Positions 59,907-64,000 of a stretch of DNA of 64,000 nt are shown here, piece by piece. The position numbers and the translations under genes were made by a program. The notes below the pieces were generated by a model. The model was not told the origin of the DNA and made no database searches. It worked only from the letters and a program-made list of their open reading frames with translations. Every line of letters begins with the position of its first letter. Position 1 is the first letter of the stretch. Source of the DNA: Agarophyton chilense (lineage: Eukaryota > Rhodophyta > Florideophyceae > Gracilariales > Gracilariaceae); the NCBI GenBank assembly GCA_030374765.1, contig JARGXX010000001.1:2046001-2110000 (forward strand), in the 5' to 3' direction.

Positions 59907-60410
59907 TCAAAACGGACCCCATTTCAACTTTCGCCCGCCAATCACGTGAAGGTGAAGGTGATACACACTCTGCAACCCATTCTTTCCGTTATTTACGAGA
60001 ATGCGATAGCCTTCCTGAAGATTCTCGAGCTCCGCAACCTTTGCCGCTGTTAGCATTAAGTGACCCAATAGCTCCTTGTCATTATCTTGTGCCATGGAAA
60101 GCATGGGTATACGCCGTTTCGGGATCACAATAACATGAACTGGGCTCTGCGGATTGATATCATGGAAGGCAAGGCTGTGATCATCCTCAAACACAATCTT
60201 TGCCGGGATTTCCTTGGAGATGATTTTGTCAAAGACGGTAGGTTGGGTGAAGTCCACTGGGAGCTCAGCTCCTTGTTCTGTCGCCATCATACGTGCGCAG
60301 TTTCCCAATCGAGCCCGAATTCCGTACAGACTGGTGCAGGTAGATCTCCTAAGAAACTGAAGCGGTGCTCTGAAGCACGGAATTGTAACAGAGATACCAA
60401 CGAAAGCCAT
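59907..60410 (-). CDS. HIT-family (HINT-like) nucleotide hydrolase, organelle-targeted
   Basis: 167 residues from ATG 60410 (MAFVGISVTIPCF). The histidine triad is intact: SVYHLHLHVIGGRKLKW, with the middle His153 as nucleophile. DKIISKEIPAKIVFEDDHSL, SPVHVIVIPKRRI and GYRILVNNGKNGLQ complete the HINT branch signature. HINT proteins hydrolyse purine nucleoside phosphoramidates and acyl-adenylates. The first about 45 residues are an extension over bacterial and cytosolic HINT, rich in Arg, Ser and Leu without acids, so it is probably imported into plastid or mitochondrion. An internal Met at 41-42 (MMATEQGAEL) could give a cytosolic form. It is convergent with the kinase gene and diverges from the Prp5 gene. 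Confidence 0.92.
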   Translation of the reverse strand: MAFVGISVTIPCFRAPLQFLRRSTCTSLYGIRARLGNCARMMATEQGAELPVDFTQPTVFDKIISKEIPAKIVFEDDHSLAFHDINPQSPVHVIVIPKRRIPMLSMAQDNDKELLGHLMLTAAKVAELENLQEGYRILVNNGKNGLQSVYHLHLHVIGGRKLKWGPF

Positions 60411-60721
60411 TGATTTTTGGATCGGCCTCCTCTGTCTGTGCTCGCTCTCTCCACGGTCATGACACAAGATCAAATTTGATTCCTGAATTCTGCAGCAAAT
60501 CTATGTACAACGGTACCCAAATTGAGATATATCTTGTCGTCTACACTAGAGAGTGAAGGTAGCCAGTCTTTCAGGTATGCTACACCTTGAAAGAAATGCA
60601 AGGCAAACAACCGCTTCCCTCGAGATCCTCACGTCTTTCGTTTCCATGTCCGTTGCATATATCGGCACTCTGGTACACAGGATCAGTCTTGTTCTAGACT
60701 TTCCATTTTTTTTTCTTCCAG
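60411..60721. promoter_or_regulatory. Divergent promoter between HIT gene and Prp5/DDX46
   Basis: 311 bases serving both genes. The last bases before the Prp5 ATG (T run, then CTTCCAG) look like a 3' splice site, so a 5'-UTR intron is possible. Confidence 0.45.
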
Positions 60722-63676
60722 ATGCACCCAGCTCAAAATGGGCGCCGCAAACGCTCGCGTTTCGGTAGTGCGTCCAAACCACCACAGTCAAGACCTCAAT
60801 CTGAAGCCCCGAAGATTCAGGTTAGCAAACCGGTCAGTAACGCAACCTTGGTCTTCTCTAATTTCAAGCGCGGCAGTTCTCAAAAACGTCGCAAGAGAGC
60901 GGGTGGAGCAGTTGTTCCTACCCCATCTAATTTGGAGTGTAATAATCGAAATCGCTCTCAATCCCCCTTGGGATCTGGTCTTTTCAGCAACGACGAACCA
61001 GAAGAGCAAGATACTCAGTCTAATACCGAAAGCCAATTCCAACACAACGTGCACGTAAGAACAAAGAAAAAGCGTTCCTTACTTCCTCACAACACGGAGA
61101 ACGAATCTACACTTGATTTTCCCGCTCTCAACGGCAAAAAAGCAGAGAATTCTGACGAAGCCGTTGATCCTTTGGACAGGTATATGAAAAATGTGGACAG
61201 GGAGTTGACGGCAAAACGACCACGTCTGAACATTGACGCAGATATCAGTGATGATGTTTCTGAAGAATCTGAAATCGACAAAGCCAATCCAACCAAACCG
61301 AGCAAATACCCAAAACGACGAGTCTATGAGAAAATAGATCACTCCAAGATTGACTACCCTCCTTTTCAGAAGAGTCTTTACATCGAAGTTCCTCATATAT
61401 CAAGAATGACCCACGCTCAGGTTGCAACTCTCCGTCGTAAACTAGGAAACATTCGGATTCGTGGAAAACGATGTCCCCGCCCAATAACAGCTTGGGCCCA
61501 GTGCGGTTTATCCGCTGCTGTTCTCAATGTCCTTGAGCGCCTCAATTTTCACACTCCTACCGGTATCCAGTCCCAGGCTATCCCATGCATTATGAGCGGT
61601 CGTGATATTATTGGAATCGCACGCACCGGGTCCGGTAAAACACTTGCATTTCTTTTGCCAATCTTCCGTCATATTGCACTCCGACAAAGAGCCTTGCCAG
61701 GGGAAGGTCCTTCCGCTCTTATCATAGCGCCAACTCGGGAGCTTGCAATACAAATATATGGGGATGCAAAGAAGTTTTCAGCTGCTGTCGACATTCGTTC
61801 TGTTTGTGCTTATGGAGGCAGTGGAGTGAAAGACCAGATAGCAGAGCTCAAGCGCGGGGCTGATCTGGTTGTCTGTACTCCTGGTCGCATGATAGATCTC
61901 CTTGCAATGAATGGAGGTCGAATTACCAATCTTCTTCGCGTAACCTTCGTTGTTCTTGATGAGGCTGATCGGATGTTTGACATGGGGTTTGAACCACAGT
62001 TGACCCGCATTGTAGAGAATATTCGCCCAGATAGACAAACCGTTATGTTTTCCGCAACATTCCCAGCACAGGTAGAACGTTTAGCAAGGAAAATACTGAA
62101 ACAGCCGGTGGAGATTATGGTCGGTGGTAATTCAGTAGCGGCTGCTACAATTGATCAACATGTTGAAGTGCGTAGTGAAGAATCGAAGTTTTTCCGACTT
62201 CTCGAGCTCTTGGGAACATGGTATGAAAAAGGATCAACCCTTATATTCGTTGATCGCCAGGATAATGCGGATAGAATATTTCGAGATCTATCTAAAGCTC
62301 GTTACAAGTGCTTGCCGTTACATGGAGGCATGGATCAAGCGGATAGAGATTCTACTATAGTTGATTTCAAAAACGGTGATGTGAAGATACTGGTAGCAAC
62401 GAGTATTGCTGCTAGGGGTCTGGACGTAAAGAACTTGACTTTGGTTATAAACTTCGACGTTCCTAGTCACTACGAAGACTACGTGCATCGTGTGGGTAGA
62501 ACAGGTCGCGCTGGAGCAGCTGGCACGGCATACACGTTCATAACTCCAGACCAGGAAGCTTCTGCAGCAGATATGGCCAAGGCATTGTCTCTGAGTGCAA
62601 GGACAGCAGCTGAGCAAGAAGCGCCCATTGGAGATGAAGAAACTGCCAAAAAAGCTGGTGACGAAGCCGCAGCAGCGGCTGTTCCGGAGAAGTTGAAAGC
62701 ACTTGTAGAGAGTTTTGAAATGAAACGCAAAGCTGGAATCGTAAAATACGGTGGTAGTTCTGGATATGGTGGGCGTGGTTTTAAGTTTGACGAAAACGAG
62801 GAATATGACGCCGCTCAGAAAGCTTTGCGAAGGATACAAGCCGTACAGTATGGACTGGATGGAGAAGTTGAAGAAGAATATGGTGCTGGAGAAAGGAAAA
62901 GAGACGATGGCGAGAACGACGACGACGACGAAAATGATGGAGACGATGATGGAATTGTTCGCATCAACCAGTCCGTAAATGCCAATGGGATACAGAAGGA
63001 AAACGGCACATCGTTCATTTCCTCACTACCTAGTCTGGTACCTGATCGCCCGCTGGCTTCTGAAGAAGTTGAGAGTCTCCTCACAGAGGCGGTCAAACAC
63101 GCTGAGGCATCTGCCGAAGCTAAAAAGTTAGACGAGAAGGCTCGTCGAGCTCTTGTGGCAACAGCGAAAGCCCGTGTGTTGTCGATCGCAAGCCTTCGGA
63201 ATAAGCACGCAGAGGCGCAGCGGCGAAATCCCATCGGGTCTCTGCAAAGTGGAGGTCTCTCCAACTCTCAACATGTCAATGACCGATCACATACTCCCGG
63301 GAACACTGGGCTGCAGGATGCTGACGCAGACAACGCTGAAAACGAGCTGGTTATCGACAACAGCAGTTTAGAACCACGCTTTGCTTGTGAGCTGGAAATC
63401 AATGACTACCCACAACATGCTCGATGGCAGGTCACGAGAAAGAATTCTTTGAACGATGTAGAAGAGTTTACTGGATGTGTGATAACAACGAGGGGCAACT
63501 TTTACCCAGCGGGAAGAAATCCGCCTCATGGCGAAAGAAAGCTGCATTTCTTGATAGAAGGACCGACAAGGCGAGCTGTGAAAATGGCAAGACGTGACAT
63601 TAGACAGAAGCTGGAAGAAGCTTCCGAAATCTCGAGACCGTCAGATAATCAATACTCTAAGTATTGTGTCGTGTAA
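60722..63676 (+). CDS. PRP5: DEAD-box RNA helicase Prp5/DDX46
   Basis: 984 residues. The N-terminal third is charged and disordered with the DPLD motif (DPLDRYMKNV, 149-158), through which Prp5 contacts the U2 snRNP protein SF3B1. PFQKSLYIEVPHISRMT and WAQCGLSAAVLNVLERLNF lead into the helicase core: Q motif (TGIQSQAIP), Walker A ARTGSGKT (about residue 300), PTRELA, DEAD at 413-416 (DEADRMFDMGFEPQ), SAT in FSATFP, ARGLDV and HRVGRTGRAG. The C-terminus ends in a KH-like segment (EINDYPQHARWQVT; FYPAGRNPPHGERKLHFLIE), also typical of Prp5/DDX46. It remodels U2 snRNP for branch-site pairing. The CTAAC branch points in this window are what its partner snRNP recognises. Confidence 0.96.
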   Translation: MHPAQNGRRKRSRFGSASKPPQSRPQSEAPKIQVSKPVSNATLVFSNFKRGSSQKRRKRAGGAVVPTPSNLECNNRNRSQSPLGSGLFSNDEPEEQDTQSNTESQFQHNVHVRTKKKRSLLPHNTENESTLDFPALNGKKAENSDEAVDPLDRYMKNVDRELTAKRPRLNIDADISDDVSEESEIDKANPTKPSKYPKRRVYEKIDHSKIDYPPFQKSLYIEVPHISRMTHAQVATLRRKLGNIRIRGKRCPRPITAWAQCGLSAAVLNVLERLNFHTPTGIQSQAIPCIMSGRDIIGIARTGSGKTLAFLLPIFRHIALRQRALPGEGPSALIIAPTRELAIQIYGDAKKFSAAVDIRSVCAYGGSGVKDQIAELKRGADLVVCTPGRMIDLLAMNGGRITNLLRVTFVVLDEADRMFDMGFEPQLTRIVENIRPDRQTVMFSATFPAQVERLARKILKQPVEIMVGGNSVAAATIDQHVEVRSEESKFFRLLELLGTWYEKGSTLIFVDRQDNADRIFRDLSKARYKCLPLHGGMDQADRDSTIVDFKNGDVKILVATSIAARGLDVKNLTLVINFDVPSHYEDYVHRVGRTGRAGAAGTAYTFITPDQEASAADMAKALSLSARTAAEQEAPIGDEETAKKAGDEAAAAAVPEKLKALVESFEMKRKAGIVKYGGSSGYGGRGFKFDENEEYDAAQKALRRIQAVQYGLDGEVEEEYGAGERKRDDGENDDDDENDGDDDGIVRINQSVNANGIQKENGTSFISSLPSLVPDRPLASEEVESLLTEAVKHAEASAEAKKLDEKARRALVATAKARVLSIASLRNKHAEAQRRNPIGSLQSGGLSNSQHVNDRSHTPGNTGLQDADADNAENELVIDNSSLEPRFACELEINDYPQHARWQVTRKNSLNDVEEFTGCVITTRGNFYPAGRNPPHGERKLHFLIEGPTRRAVKMARRDIRQKLEEASEISRPSDNQYSKYCVV

Positions 63677-64000
63677 CGTGAAATGATGTGGGAGAGTCGA
63701 CAGCAACAAATAGCTTCAACAATCTTTCCAATGGGCTCGCTCGCGAAAAATGTTGTTCATTGATGACTCTTTGAGGCGGCCTATTCCTTTTTTGGAACAT
63801 CACGAGCAAATGTGATGACCCTTTTAATTCAAGTCTACTGACAGAAGCAAGTCCATGGAGAACGACTGTTAAGCGTACAGAACGTTGGGTTAAGGTCTTC
63901 AGAACTGATTTAAGCAGACCATTTCTATGAGATGATGTTTTATATCGACATTCAAAATTGTCTTTTTCTACAGCTCGTTGATTGACACATCACTTTCATT
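63677..64000. other. Right-hand end of window, downstream of Prp5
   Basis: 324 bases, presumably the Prp5 3' UTR and flank. No feature is recognised. Confidence 0.4.

Noticed and set aside
1-64000. tRNA, rRNA, snRNA genes and CRISPR arrays
   Set aside because: Reading the intergenic stretches for B-box-like GTTCRANYC with matching stems, for rRNA or snRNA blocks and for spaced repeats found nothing convincing; a covariance-model search would be needed to exclude divergent cases.

Overview
This window is nuclear DNA from a photosynthetic eukaryote, most likely a non-cyanidian red alga. It carries a phycobilisome linker polypeptide with an N-terminal targeting extension (23.4 kb) and a PsbP-like protein with a twin-arginine lumen signal (15 kb), beside purely eukaryotic genes (eIF2-alpha, E1 ubiquitin-activating enzyme, ribophorin I, VPS53, Prp5). 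Most genes are single exons, as in several sequenced red algae. Three genes have short introns (72-101 bp); their donors are mostly GTACGT/GTAAGA-like and four of six introns contain a CTAAC branch-point motif, one of them exactly TACTAAC. Species cannot be named from the sequence alone.

Layout. 0-16 kb is gene-dense: DNA topoisomerase VI subunit A/SPO11-like (partial, minus), SufD, a REVEILLE8-type SHAQKYF MYB factor (minus), ribophorin I, a TEL2-like protein (minus), a FemAB-like acyltransferase, eIF2-alpha, and a PsbP-like lumen protein (minus). At 16-18.5 kb lies a CENP-B/pogo-type transposase-derived gene. 18.5-21.7 kb is degenerate and holds coding-like fragments I cannot assign. 21.7-29.9 kb holds an acidic orphan, the phycobilisome linker, UBA1 (minus) and a membrane RING protein; UBA1 and the RING gene diverge from a GC-rich stretch carrying a 15-bp minisatellite. 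30-34 kb is gene-poor and has probable LINE tail remnants. 34-42.6 kb holds ALG9, an orphan (minus), a fragment-bearing gap, ALG6 (one intron) and phosphatidylserine decarboxylase. 42.7-64 kb is dense again: VPS53 (minus), a five-exon gene fusing a SlyD-like FKBP to methionine sulfoxide reductase A, a 1116-residue low-complexity orphan, an AlkB-like dioxygenase, ArfGAP, a mitoribosomal mS26-like protein (one intron), a PH-domain kinase with a long 11-residue-repeat tail, a HIT protein (minus) and the spliceosomal helicase Prp5/DDX46.

Functional themes. Three genes act in ER N-glycosylation (ribophorin I, ALG9, ALG6). VPS53 and ArfGAP act in Golgi/endosome traffic. SufD, the FemAB-like protein, the PsbP-like protein, the linker, the FKBP-MsrA fusion and the HIT protein carry N-termini suggesting plastid delivery; all share an Ala-Phe pair within about the first dozen residues. 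This fits the phenylalanine-dependent transit peptides known from red algae and glaucophytes, and it helped choose start codons.

The observations most worth following are the FKBP-MsrA fusion and the kinase with a perilipin/synuclein-like 11-mer repeat tail.
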